Positions 15,944 to 23,808 are shown, counted from the first letter of the stretch. The stretch is DNA of 32,559 bases from an uncultured Clostridia bacterium (GCA_947175385.1 CAMWMN010000013.1:1-32559), one strand, 5' to 3'. Numbers and translations are program-made. Notes: a model not told the origin generated them from the sequence alone.

Positions 15944-16120
15944 ATGGCATTGAAAATCAAACTTGTGCGTTCGCTGAACAGCTGCAAGAAGAATCAGATT
16001 GCCACCGCGCATTCTTTGGGACTGCGCAGGGTAAACTCTGAAACTACTCAGCCCGACAACGAGGCGACGAAGGGTAAAATCAAAATAATCTCTCACCTTG
16101 TAAAGGTTGAAGAGGTTTAA
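15944..16120 (+). CDS. rpmD: 50S ribosomal protein L30
   Basis: 58 residues, normal length (about 59). ATG 15944 is 8 nt after ATAGGAG. Translation gives MALKIKLVRSLNSCKKNQIA, a central HSLGLRRVNSETTQPDN and an ISHLVKVEEV end, the full L30 pattern. L30 is a small late 50S protein. It sits between rpsE and rplO as usual, but with long gaps on both sides (152 and 98 nt). Confidence 0.96.
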   Translation: MALKIKLVRSLNSCKKNQIATAHSLGLRRVNSETTQPDNEATKGKIKIISHLVKVEEV

Positions 16121-16218
16121 TCAATGAGGTTGAATGAAACAGTGGAATGCACAAAGGTGCATAAAAAACTGTCAGATGTCAACTACCAACTGTACACTAA
16201 AATGGGGGGTGCAAAGTA
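16121..16218 (+). promoter_or_regulatory. Hairpin in the rpmD-rplO gap
   Basis: 98 bases with ATGCAC-AAAG-GTGCAT (about 16146-16161) inside an outer ACAGT/ACTGT pair. The Shine-Dalgarno GGGGGGTG (16204-16211) is followed by rplO. An ATG at 16202 starts a five-codon frame whose stop TAA overlaps the rplO ATG; this may be chance. Confidence 0.4.
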
Positions 16219-16662
16219 ATGAAGCTTCACGAATTACAGCCGGCAGCAGGTTCGGTTAAAGACGTAAAGCGCATTGGCCGCGGTCACGGCTCGGGACAGG
16301 GCAAGACAGCGGGCAAGGGTCACAAGGGTCAGAAGGCTCGTTCCGGCGGCTCTATCAGACCCGGCTTTGAGGGCGGTCAGATGCCGCTTCAGAGAAGAAT
16401 GCCGAAGAGAGGATTCAACAACATCTTCGCAAAGGAATACGCTACTGTTAACGTTTCCGAGCTTGAGAAGAGATTCAACAGCGGCGATGAGGTTACCGCA
16501 GAAACTCTTATCGCAAGCGGTGCTATCAAAGAGGCACTGGACGGCATTAAGATTTTGGGCAATGGTGAACTCACCAAGAGCCTTACCGTAAAGGCGGTTA
16601 AGTTTACCGCCGCTGCACAGGAGAAAATTGAAAAGGCAGGCGGAAAGGCAGAGGTGGTTTAA
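16219..16662 (+). CDS. rplO: 50S ribosomal protein L15
   Basis: 147 residues, normal length (about 145). [25 protein letters not shown] start, glycine-rich [38 protein letters not shown] and [24 protein letters not shown] end. L15 is needed for late 50S assembly. Its stop overlaps the secY start by one base (TTTAATG), as in other Firmicutes. Confidence 0.97.
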   Translation: MKLHELQPAAGSVKDVKRIGRGHGSGQGKTAGKGHKGQKARSGGSIRPGFEGGQMPLQRRMPKRGFNNIFAKEYATVNVSELEKRFNSGDEVTAETLIASGAIKEALDGIKILGNGELTKSLTVKAVKFTAAAQEKIEKAGGKAEVV

Positions 16663-17993
16663 TGAACGGAATGCTTACGGTCTTTCGCAATGCGTGGGTA
16701 GATACCCAGCTTCGCAAAAAGATTCTGTACACGCTGTTTATTCTGGTTCTGTTCCGCCTCGGCTCGTGCATTTTCGTTCCGTTTCTTAACAACACAGCGA
16801 TTACCCAGATGATTTCTGGGGGAACGCTGTTGAATTACCTTGATGTTATGACGGGCGGCGCGTTCGGAAAAGGCACGTTGCTTGCGATGTCGATTACACC
16901 GTACATCAACGCGTCGATTATAATTCAGTTGCTGACTGTCGCAATTCCGCCGCTCGAGCGAATGCAAAAAGAGGGCGAAGCAGGTCAGAAAAAGCTGAAT
17001 ATGATTACGAAGTTCACATCGTTGGGTATCGCGATATTCCAAGCAATAGCATTTTATTTCATGTTGCGCAATGCCAAGGATTCTGACGGTCGGTCGCTGA
17101 ATATTCTTAAATACAGCGGCAATGATTTTTCGAGTATACTCTCGGCGATTACCATTGTTGCTTGTCTTGTGGCGGGCGCATCGGTAATCATCTGGCTGGG
17201 CGACAGAATCAACGAAAAGGGAATCGGCAACGGTATTTCGATGATACTCTTTGCGGGTATCGTGGCTCGTTTGCCCGACTCTGTTGTGGGACTTGTAAGA
17301 ACCTGTCAGGCGGATAACAGCAAAATCCCGTTTGTGGCACTTATTGCGGTATTTTTTGTTGCGATGATCTGGTTTGTTGTGTTTATGACAAACGCCGAGC
17401 GCAGGATCCCCGTTCAATACGCAAAACGCGTTGTTGGACGGAAAATGTACGGCGGGCAGTCTACACACATTCCGATTAAGGTCGCAATGAGCGGTGTAAT
17501 GCCGATTATTTTCGCGATGTCACTAATGAGCCTGCCTCAGACCATTCTGTCATTCTTCCGCATTACGGGAGACGGCACAAGCGGTCACGACTTCTGGGAG
17601 GGCGTTGCGCGATTCTTCTCGCATACGTCGCCCTGGTACGCTATCATCTATTTTGTGCTGATTATAGCGTTCAACTACTTCTATGTGGCAATTTCTTACA
17701 ATCCCATAGAGATTGCCAACAACCTCAAAAAGAATAACGGCGCGATTCCGGGTTATCGTCCCGGAAAGCCGACATCTGACTTTATCTATAACTCGCTTAA
17801 CAAGATTACCCTGATTGGTGCGATTTTCCTCGGAATTATCGCAATATTCCCGATTGTGTTCCAGCAGTTTACGGGAATACAGGTGTCGTTGGGCGGTACA
17901 ACGATGCTTATCGTTGTGGGCGTTGCGCTCGAAACCGTGCGCTCGCTTGAGAGCCAGATTATGATGCGTCATCACCCGGGATTCTTGGACTAA
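16662..17993 (+). CDS. secY: Preprotein translocase subunit SecY
   Basis: 443 residues, normal length. SecY is the channel of the Sec translocon with ten membrane helices. Features seen: the short cytoplasmic start FRNAWVDTQLRKKILYTLFILVLFRLGS, plug region FVPFLNNTAI, MSITPYINASIIIQLLTVAIPPLERMQKEGEAG, RRIPVQYAKRVVGRKMYGGQSTHIPIKVAMSGVMPIIFA, NNLKKNNGAIPGYRPGKPT and the terminal RSLESQIMMRHHPGFLD. It starts one base inside the rplO stop, so translation is probably coupled. The next gap (204 nt) contains element E5. Confidence 0.97.
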   Translation: MNGMLTVFRNAWVDTQLRKKILYTLFILVLFRLGSCIFVPFLNNTAITQMISGGTLLNYLDVMTGGAFGKGTLLAMSITPYINASIIIQLLTVAIPPLERMQKEGEAGQKKLNMITKFTSLGIAIFQAIAFYFMLRNAKDSDGRSLNILKYSGNDFSSILSAITIVACLVAGASVIIWLGDRINEKGIGNGISMILFAGIVARLPDSVVGLVRTCQADNSKIPFVALIAVFFVAMIWFVVFMTNAERRIPVQYAKRVVGRKMYGGQSTHIPIKVAMSGVMPIIFAMSLMSLPQTILSFFRITGDGTSGHDFWEGVARFFSHTSPWYAIIYFVLIIAFNYFYVAISYNPIEIANNLKKNNGAIPGYRPGKPTSDFIYNSLNKITLIGAIFLGIIAIFPIVFQQFTGIQVSLGGTTMLIVVGVALETVRSLESQIMMRHHPGFLD

Positions 17994-18197
17994 AGTCAGT
18001 TGAAAATTGACAGTAGCCGGTTGAAGGTCAGTTAACAGCGATCAGCAGCCGGTTAGCGGAATGAAGCCGCAAATTGCGAAATTGAGTGATGTAACGCTCA
18101 GACAGTGCGGACGGAGCGTCAGCGGAGTCCGCACGGTTCGCAAATTGCAAATTAAAATCCGGAAATTTTGGATTTTAATTAAAATAGAGGTATTGTT
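17994..18197 (+). repeat. secY-adk gap with palindromic element E5
   Basis: From 18069 to 18148: outer arms GCAAATTGCGAA and TTCGCAAATTGC (11 of 12 paired), enclosing TGAG/CTCA and an 8-bp stem GTGCGGAC/GTCCGCAC (18105-18112 with 18127-18134). A separate perfect 11-bp A/T-rich stem (18150-18160 with 18170-18180) follows, then TAGAGG, the adk Shine-Dalgarno. Upstream (about 17996-18055) are two imperfect direct copies of an AGCCGGTT segment. Confidence 0.7.
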
Positions 18198-18830
18198 ATG
18201 AATATGATTTTTTTGGGCGCTCCGGGCGCCGGCAAAGGCACACAGGCAGAGGTAGTCTGCAAGGAACTGAACATTCCCGCGATTTCCACGGGAAATATGC
18301 TCCGCGAGGCGGTTGCGAACGGCACCGAGGTAGGACTTAAAGCGAAAGCGTTTATGGATGCGGGCGATTTGGTTCCCGATGAGATTATTATCGGAATCCT
18401 CAAGGACAGAATCGCGCAGCCCGATGCCAAGAACGGCTTCATTCTCGACGGATTCCCCAGAACGGTGGCTCAAGCTGAGGCGCTGGATTCGATGGGAGTT
18501 CAGATCGACAAGGTCGTGGAAATCAACGTTGCCGATGAGAAAATCACTGCTCGTATGAGTGGCAGACGCGTTTGTGAGAAGTGCGGAAATTCGTACCATA
18601 TCGAGTTTAAGCCTACTAAGGTTGAGGGAATCTGCGACGCTTGCGGCGCGAAGGTCGTTCAAAGAATCGATGATAAGCCCGAAACCGTTCAGGCAAGACT
18701 TAAGACCTACCACGAAAAGACCGCTCCGCTTAAGGATTACTATCAGTCCCGCGGAAAGCTGGTTACAGTCGAGGGTCAGGAAGAAATCGCCGATACCTCA
18801 AAACTGGTTCTCGCAGCGATTAAGAACTAG
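18198..18830 (+). CDS. adk: Adenylate kinase, zinc-LID type
   Basis: 210 residues, normal for long-form bacterial adenylate kinase (about 214-217). It interconverts ATP + AMP and 2 ADP in the cytoplasm. P-loop GAPGAGKGT at 7-15, AMP-binding STGNMLREAV (30-39), and DGFPRTVAQAEAL. The LID has Cys126, Cys129, Cys146 and Cys149, a structural zinc site typical of Gram-positive enzymes. It sits between secY and map as in Firmicutes. The Shine-Dalgarno TAGAGG is modest, and a structured 204-nt gap separates the gene from secY. Confidence 0.97.
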   Translation: MNMIFLGAPGAGKGTQAEVVCKELNIPAISTGNMLREAVANGTEVGLKAKAFMDAGDLVPDEIIIGILKDRIAQPDAKNGFILDGFPRTVAQAEALDSMGVQIDKVVEINVADEKITARMSGRRVCEKCGNSYHIEFKPTKVEGICDACGAKVVQRIDDKPETVQARLKTYHEKTAPLKDYYQSRGKLVTVEGQEEIADTSKLVLAAIKN

Positions 18831-18869
18831 TTCTACGGGCTGATTTCAGATTAGAAAGCGTTATTTGCA

Positions 18870-19625
18870 ATGATCCAAATTAAAAACCCAACCGAGCTTA
18901 AGGCTATGATGAAAGCAGGGGAGCTTGCAGCACAGGCACTCGCGCTTGCCGGCAGGCACGCTGTTGCGGGAATCTCCACGTGGGAGCTTGACAAGATTGT
19001 TGATGAGTTCATACGCTCTAAAGGCGGGCATTGCCCGTGCAAGGGGTATGGCGGATTTCCGGGACATAATTGCTATTCGATAAACGAAGAGCTTATCCAC
19101 GGAATCCCGTCCAAAAGGAAGATCCTCAAGGACGGCGACATCATCTCCTGCGACATTGTAGCAGAGCTTGACGGCTTTATGGGTGACAACACCAAGACAT
19201 TCAAGGTCGGAACGGTATCTCCCGAGGCAGAGCGCATTATGAAGTTCACCGAAGAGGCGCTCTACAAGGGAATCGAGCAAGCGGTCGCGGGGAATCGCAT
19301 AGGCGACATCTCGCACGCGATACAAGCCCACGTTGAAAGCGGCGGATACCGTTGCGCCGAGAAATTCTGCGGCCACGGGGTAGGACGCGAAATGCACGAG
19401 GATCCCGAGGTTGCAAACGAGGGCAAGGCGGGGCATGGTCCACGGCTTGTTCCGGGAATGACGATCGCCATAGAGCCAATGGTTAATTCCCACTCCCGCA
19501 AGGTCAACGTTCTGAACGATAAATGGACAGTAGTGACAACAGATGGCAGCTTGTCCTGTCATTTCGAACACTCCATCGCGATAACGGACGGCGCGCCCGT
19601 TATCCTGACATTGGAGAGCCACTGA
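18870..19625 (+). CDS. map: Type I methionine aminopeptidase
   Basis: 251 residues, normal length. It removes the initiator Met from nascent proteins. The five metal ligands of the pita-bread fold are all present: Asp95 (SCDI), Asp106 (MGDN), His169 (CGHGVGREMHEDP), Glu202 (IEPM) and Glu233 (FEHSI). The catalytic HGIP histidine is at residue 77. The start ATG 18870 has only a weak GAAAG Shine-Dalgarno 39 nt after adk. The stop TGA overlaps the start of the KOW gene (TGATG). Confidence 0.97.
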   Translation: MIQIKNPTELKAMMKAGELAAQALALAGRHAVAGISTWELDKIVDEFIRSKGGHCPCKGYGGFPGHNCYSINEELIHGIPSKRKILKDGDIISCDIVAELDGFMGDNTKTFKVGTVSPEAERIMKFTEEALYKGIEQAVAGNRIGDISHAIQAHVESGGYRCAEKFCGHGVGREMHEDPEVANEGKAGHGPRLVPGMTIAIEPMVNSHSRKVNVLNDKWTVVTTDGSLSCHFEHSIAITDGAPVILTLESH

Positions 19626-19885
19626 TGAGATTTGACGCGGGAAGAGTGGTTATAAGCTCCGCGGGGCACGATTCGGGAAGGGTTATGGTTGTGACGGGAG
19701 CTGACGGCGGCTTCGTTTATGTTGCCGATGGTAAAGAGCGTAAGCTCGAATCCCCGAAAAAGAAGAACATTAAGCACGTTCGTTATACCGAAAACACAAT
19801 TGGGCTTTCGGGACTGACGGACAGGAAACTGCGGCAGACGCTGAGGGCGCTCGCCACAAAGAGCACGTTACAGGAGAGTGAATAA
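19625..19885 (+). CDS. KOW-domain RNA-binding protein (L14e-like)
   Basis: 86 residues from ATG 19625, which overlaps the map stop by one base; a longer in-frame reading would start inside map. The KOW-like N-terminal barrel is [23 protein letters not shown] (residues 1-23) followed by [17 protein letters not shown]. This small protein occurs between map and infA in many Clostridia and Bacilli and is annotated as an L14e/KOW-domain protein; its exact role, presumably RNA or ribosome binding, is not established. It overlaps the Shine-Dalgarno of infA. Confidence 0.85.
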   Translation: MRFDAGRVVISSAGHDSGRVMVVTGADGGFVYVADGKERKLESPKKKNIKHVRYTENTIGLSGLTDRKLRQTLRALATKSTLQESE

Positions 19886-19886
19886 C

Positions 19887-20105
19887 TTGTCTAAGGAAGA
19901 TGTACTGGAAGTAGAGGGCACAATACTGGAGGCACTGCCGGACGCGAAGTTCAAGGTAGAGCTTTCCAACGGACACCAAATCTTGGCGCATATCAGCGGC
20001 AAACTGCGTATGAATTATATTCGCATTCTGCCGGGCGATAAGGTTACGGTGGAGATGTCCCCCTATGACCTTACAAAGGGCAGAATCACATGGCGTGCCA
20101 AGTGA
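19887..20105 (+). CDS. infA: Translation initiation factor IF-1 (TTG start)
   Basis: 72 residues, the canonical size. The start is TTG 19887 ([16 protein letters not shown]), with AGGAG at 19872-19876 about 10 nt upstream. A GTG at 19878 is only one or two bases from the Shine-Dalgarno and would add three foreign residues. The S1/OB fold is complete: [38 protein letters not shown]...RGRITWRAK-like end (KGRITWRAK). IF-1 binds the 30S A site during initiation. Its start is immediately after the KOW stop. Confidence 0.95.
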   Translation: MSKEDVLEVEGTILEALPDAKFKVELSNGHQILAHISGKLRMNYIRILPGDKVTVEMSPYDLTKGRITWRAK

Positions 20106-20464
20106 GTAAGCCCTGAGCAATCGGCAGTTTTAAGCAGCACAAAGCAAATCCCGCGAAACGTTTGGGGACGCAAGGCGAATCCCGAAAAACGTTTGAGGGG
20201 TGCAGGGCAAATTCAAAACGCGCGTGGCGCGACGGAGCGAAGCGGAGTCGTGACGCGCAGGCGAGCAAACACAAAATTTTTGAAGAAAATTTTGTGTTTG
20301 AGGTTTTGGGTTTGCAAATCAAGACGCTCCGCGCAAGTCGGCAGAACCGAAGCAGAGGAGCGAAGCGACGGTTGCGAGGTTCTGCGAGGTTTTGCGAACG
20401 GAACGAAGTGAAGAGAGCAAAACCGACGGCTGAGCGGAGCAATTTGAGATAGGAGGTTATATCC
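20106..20464 (+). repeat. 359-base infA-rpmJ gap: compound palindromic element E6
   Basis: No gene is present. E6a (20207-20315) has outer arms GCAAATTCAAAAC and GTTTTGGGTTTGC, fully paired in RNA with two G-U wobbles. They enclose GCGCGT/ACGCGC (20220-20258) capped by GGAGCGAAGCGGAG, and a perfect 14-bp stem (20267-20280 with 20286-20299). E6b adds GCAGAACC/GGTTCTGC (20341-20348 with 20378-20385) and GGTTTTGC/GCAAAACC (20388-20395 with 20417-20424), with loops carrying GAGCGAAGCG and GGAACGAAGTG. It ends CAATTTGAGATAGGAG, the rpmJ Shine-Dalgarno. Near 20150-20200 an AAACGTTTG(A/G)GG segment occurs twice. Confidence 0.75.
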
Positions 20465-20578
20465 ATGAAAGTTAGACCTTCGGTAAAGCCCATGTGTGAT
20501 AAGTGCAAAGTCATTAAGCGCAAGGGTAAGGTTATGGTTATTTGTGTTGAACCCAAGCACAAACAAAGACAGGGTTAA
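20465..20578 (+). CDS. rpmJ: 50S ribosomal protein L36, zinc type
   Basis: 37 residues, the standard L36 length. ATG 20465 is behind ATAGGAGG. Translation begins [20 protein letters not shown] and ends EPKHKQRQG; Cys11, Cys14, Cys27 and His32 form the zinc site of the C+ paralogue. L36 is a small late 50S protein. The normal position between infA and rpsM is kept although 359 nt now separate it from infA. Confidence 0.97.
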   Translation: MKVRPSVKPMCDKCKVIKRKGKVMVICVEPKHKQRQG

Positions 20579-20644
20579 ATCCCGGATATTCACCGGGCGG
20601 AGTGCAGAATCCGCAATGCGGTGGACCAATAAGGAGGAGAAAGT

Positions 20645-21016
20645 ATGGCAAGAATCGCCGGTGTGGACCTGCCCAAGGAGAAGCGCGTAGAAATCGGGCT
20701 TACCTATGTATATGGAATCGGCAGAAAGTCCGCAAATGATATTCTGGCAAAGGCGGGAATCAATCCCGATACCCGCGTTAAGGATCTTACCGATGATGAA
20801 GAGGCGAAGATCCGTGACGTAATCGACAAAGACGGCTATGTTGTAGAGGGCGACCTGAGAAGAATGGTAGCTCTTAACATCAAGCGTCTGGTGGAAATCA
20901 ACTGCTATCGCGGCACTCGTCACCGCAAGGGACTGCCCGTTCGCGGTCAGCGCACCAAGACCAACGCCAGAACTCGCAAGGGTCCGAAGAAGACCATCGC
21001 GAACAAGAAGAAGTAA
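20645..21016 (+). CDS. rpsM: 30S ribosomal protein S13
   Basis: 123 residues, normal length (about 118-122). [30 protein letters not shown] start, [40 protein letters not shown] basic C-terminal part that contacts P-site tRNA. S13 forms intersubunit bridges in the 30S head. ATG 20645 behind AAGGAGG. 19 nt to rpsK. Confidence 0.97.
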   Translation: MARIAGVDLPKEKRVEIGLTYVYGIGRKSANDILAKAGINPDTRVKDLTDDEEAKIRDVIDKDGYVVEGDLRRMVALNIKRLVEINCYRGTRHRKGLPVRGQRTKTNARTRKGPKKTIANKKK

Positions 21017-21035
21017 TAGGAAAGGCGGTAAATAA

Positions 21036-21431
21036 ATGGCACAGGCTAAGAAACAGGTTATTCGCAGACGCCGTGAGCGCAAGAACGTTGAAAACGGCGC
21101 GGCACATATCCAGTCGAGCTTCAATAACACGATCGTTACCATCACCGACCTTCAGGGCAACGCGCTTTCGTGGGCTTCCGCGGGCGGACTGGGCTTCAGA
21201 GGCTCAAGAAAATCCACCCCGTTTGCTGCGCAGACAGCCGCTGATGTTGCGGCAAAGGCTGCTATGGAGCACGGTCTGAAGACGGTTGAGGTTTACGTAA
21301 AGGGACCCGGTCAGGGACGCGAGGCAGCTATCCGCGCGCTTCAGGCGGCAGGTCTTGAGGTTAAGCTCATCAAGGACGTTACACCTATCCCTCACAACGG
21401 ATGCAGACCTCCCAAGAGAAGAAGAGTCTGA
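21036..21431 (+). CDS. rpsK: 30S ribosomal protein S11
   Basis: 131 residues, normal length (about 129). [48 protein letters not shown] is the S11 signature, and the end [16 protein letters not shown] is conserved. S11 lies on the 30S platform near the Shine-Dalgarno helix. ATG 21036 behind GGAAAGG. The 99-nt gap to rpsD holds a TCGGGA-GTTT-TCCCGA hairpin (about 21485-21500). Confidence 0.97.
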   Translation: MAQAKKQVIRRRRERKNVENGAAHIQSSFNNTIVTITDLQGNALSWASAGGLGFRGSRKSTPFAAQTAADVAAKAAMEHGLKTVEVYVKGPGQGREAAIRALQAAGLEVKLIKDVTPIPHNGCRPPKRRRV

Positions 21432-21530
21432 TCTTAGGGGTAAGAGGTAAGAAGTTAGAAGCTGAGTGCAACGTTTGCTCGGCGTCGGGAGTTTTCCCGA
21501 TATTATTTAGATTAACGGAGGATTTTAATT

Positions 21531-22136
21531 ATGGCAGTAAATCGTGACCCGATACTGAAAAAGTGCAGAAGTCTGGACATCAGTCCGGCAGTGCTCGGCT
21601 ATTCCGAGAATAAGAAGTCTAAGAGATTCCAGAAGGACGGCAACCGCCGCAAGAAGGTTTCCGAGTATGGTCAACAGCTTAAAGAGAAGCAGAAGCTGAA
21701 GTTCGTCTACGGCGTTCTCGAAAAGCAGTTCTATCACTACTACGAGCTGGCAACCAAGGAATCCGGTATCGCCGGTGAGAACCTTATCCGCCTGCTCGAA
21801 AGCAGACTTGACAACATCGTTTTCAGAATGGGTCTGGCTATTACACGCCGCGAGGCTCGTCAGCTTGTATCTCACGGTCATTTCTGTGTGAACGGCAAGA
21901 GAGTGGATATTCCCTCTTACAGAGTTAAGGTTGGCGATGTTATCACTCTTCGCGAGAAGAGCAAGAAGAGCAAGAAGTTTGAGCAGATTGCCGAAGTTGC
22001 GGGCGGAAGACTTACCCCCATGTGGCTTGAGGTTGATCGCGAGAAGCAGTCCGCTAAGGTTACCCGTATGTTCCAGCGCGAGGATCTCGATTTCGAGATT
22101 TCCGAGCACCTGATTATCGAGTTGTATTCTAAATAA
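21531..22136 (+). CDS. rpsD: 30S ribosomal protein S4, zinc-free type
   Basis: 201 residues, normal length. The N-terminus (AVNRDPILKKCRSLDISPAVLGYSENKKS) lacks the paired cysteines of the zinc form, in contrast with the zinc-type S14, L24 and L36 of the same operon. The S4 RNA-binding domain is clear: ESRLDNIVFRMGLAITRREARQLVSHGHFCVNGKRVDIPSYRVKVGD. S4 nucleates 30S assembly and is the autoregulator of the alpha operon in E. coli and of its own gene in Bacillus. GGAGG Shine-Dalgarno. A 221-nt gap separates it from rpoA. Confidence 0.96.
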   Translation: MAVNRDPILKKCRSLDISPAVLGYSENKKSKRFQKDGNRRKKVSEYGQQLKEKQKLKFVYGVLEKQFYHYYELATKESGIAGENLIRLLESRLDNIVFRMGLAITRREARQLVSHGHFCVNGKRVDIPSYRVKVGDVITLREKSKKSKKFEQIAEVAGGRLTPMWLEVDREKQSAKVTRMFQREDLDFEISEHLIIELYSK

Positions 22137-22357
22137 TTGCATATTTGCATACAGATATTTAGTGCGGTTATTTTTAATTCATATCGGCGGGGTGTTTATG
22201 CCGCGTAAAATCCGTCAATACTTGAATTGGAATTATCGGTATGATTTGAAATTAACGTGAATACGACAAAATCCGCGTATGTGGATTTTAAGCACAGGAT
22301 AATTAATTCGGGGTAATTGCGAAATTACCTTCAGATAAGCTGGTGGGAGGGTACAAA
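22137..22357 (+). promoter_or_regulatory. rpsD-rpoA gap with two hairpins
   Basis: AAAATCC/GGATTTT (22268-22274 with 22283-22289) and, 24 bases later, GGTAATT-GCGA-AATTACC (22312-22329), a 7-bp stem with a GNRA tetraloop that ends 15 bases before the rpoA Shine-Dalgarno GGGAGG. I see no convincing promoter. Attenuation or S4-type control of rpoA is possible but only a guess. Confidence 0.5.
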
Positions 22358-23317
22358 ATGCTAGAAAAAATCGAAAAGCTCAACATCGAGACTTTCAAAT
22401 TAAGGTCAGACGGAACTTATGGAATGTTTGTTCTGGAGCCTCTCCAGACCGGATATGGAAACACCTTGGGCAACAGCTTAAGAAGGGTGTTACTCTCCTC
22501 ATTGCCGGGAGTTGCAGCAACATCTGTCAAGATTGACGGTGTTCAGCACGAGTTTTCCACGATTCCCGGAGTTAAAGAAGACGTTACGGAAATAGTTCTT
22601 AATATCAAAGGGCTTAGGGCTAAAATGCACGGCGAATCACCGAAGACGATCTACATCGAATCCGAGGGTGAATGCGAGGTTACTGCGGGCGACATCAAGA
22701 CCGATTCAGAGGTGGAGATCCTTGACCCGGGTATGCACATCGCAACCTTGTCCGCCGGAGCAAAGCTGTATATGGACATTACGCTCGATAAGGGCAGAGG
22801 CTATGTTTCTGCCGAACAGAACAAAGCGCAGCTTCAGCCTGTTATCGGTGTGATTCCGATTGACAGTATCTACACGCCTGTACTGAAGTGCAACTACACA
22901 GTGGAAAACACACGTGTCGGTCAAAGAACGGATTACGAGAAGTTGATCATCGAAATCTGGACAGACGGCACGATCTCCGCGAAAGAAGCGGTTTCTTACG
23001 CGGCGAAGATTCTTATTGAGAGATTACAGCTCTTTGCGGAGCTGTCCGATGAAATCAATCCTCAGGAGTTTATGGAAACCAAGGAAGAGAGCCAGAAGGA
23101 CAAGGTGCTTGAGATGACTATCGAAGACCTCGAGCTGTCCGTGCGCTCGTTCAACTGCTTGAAGAGAGCGGGCATAAACACCGTGGGCGACCTTGTTAAA
23201 ATGTCGCCGGACGATATGATGAAAATCAGAAATCTCGGTAAGAAGTCCTATGATGAGGTTATGGCAAGGCTCGATTCATTGGGTTGTGAGCTTCCCTCTT
23301 CCGAGGATAACAACTGA
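22358..23317 (+). CDS. rpoA: DNA-directed RNA polymerase subunit alpha
   Basis: 319 residues, normal length (about 315). ATG 22358 is 7 nt after GGGAGG; a GTG 15 bases upstream lies on the Shine-Dalgarno and is rejected. The N-terminal assembly domain has [31 protein letters not shown] and [13 protein letters not shown]. The C-terminal domain (about 250-315) has [43 protein letters not shown], which binds UP elements and activators. It precedes rplQ, as in the usual alpha operon. Confidence 0.97.
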   Translation: MLEKIEKLNIETFKLRSDGTYGMFVLEPLQTGYGNTLGNSLRRVLLSSLPGVAATSVKIDGVQHEFSTIPGVKEDVTEIVLNIKGLRAKMHGESPKTIYIESEGECEVTAGDIKTDSEVEILDPGMHIATLSAGAKLYMDITLDKGRGYVSAEQNKAQLQPVIGVIPIDSIYTPVLKCNYTVENTRVGQRTDYEKLIIEIWTDGTISAKEAVSYAAKILIERLQLFAELSDEINPQEFMETKEESQKDKVLEMTIEDLELSVRSFNCLKRAGINTVGDLVKMSPDDMMKIRNLGKKSYDEVMARLDSLGCELPSSEDNN

Positions 23318-23395
23318 TTTATTCGGCGTTTGAGTCTTGGGAATTGCAGAGCCTGAGGGTCATAACGCGTTAATCCACCGAAAGGAGAAATTGAA

Positions 23396-23746
23396 ATGCC
23401 GGGATCAAGAAAGCTGGGCAGAACCAGCGACCACAGAAAGGCTATGCTGAGAGGTATGGTTACATTTCTGTTTGAGAATGGAAAAATCGAAACAACCGTA
23501 ACCCGCGCGAAAGAAGTACGCGCGGAGGCTGAGAAGATGATTACCTTAAGCAAGGCAAACACTCTTCATACAAAGCGTCAGGTATTTTCCTACATCACCA
23601 AAGAGGGTGTGGCGAAAAAGCTGTTTGATGACGTTGCGGAAAACAAGTACGCAAGCCGCAACAGCGGTTACACCAGAATCTATAAGATAGGTCCGCGCCG
23701 CGGCGACGCTGCCGAGATGGCGATTATCGAGCTTATTCAGGATTGA
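23396..23746 (+). CDS. rplQ: 50S ribosomal protein L17
   Basis: 116 residues, normal length (about 113-120). [42 protein letters not shown] start and the ending [28 protein letters not shown]17 lies near the tunnel exit. ATG 23396 after AAAGGAG. Last gene of the supercluster, followed by a strong terminator. The usual neighbours (ecfA1, ecfA2, ecfT, truA) are not here. Confidence 0.97.
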   Translation: MPGSRKLGRTSDHRKAMLRGMVTFLFENGKIETTVTRAKEVRAEAEKMITLSKANTLHTKRQVFSYITKEGVAKKLFDDVAENKYASRNSGYTRIYKIGPRRGDAAEMAIIELIQD

Positions 23747-23780
23747 TGAAATTGTCTGCCAAAGCGGCGGAATATAAGCG

Positions 23781-23808
23781 AAGCCCCTTCCCAACGGAGG
23801 GGCTTTTT
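23781..23808 (+). terminator. Terminator of the ribosomal supercluster
   Basis: AAGCCCCT (23781-23788) pairs with AGGGGCTT (23798-23805), with a 9-nt loop and a T-run at 23804-23808. It lies 34 nt after the rplQ stop. Confidence 0.9.

Noticed and set aside
16659-17468. Minus-strand open frame of 269 codons opposite secY
   Set aside because: Antisense shadow of secY with His/Arg/Asn-rich, low-quality composition and no start signals.
19878-19886. GTG start for infA three codons earlier
   Set aside because: It is only one or two bases from the AGGAG; the TTG at 19887 gives correct spacing and the standard 72-residue IF-1.
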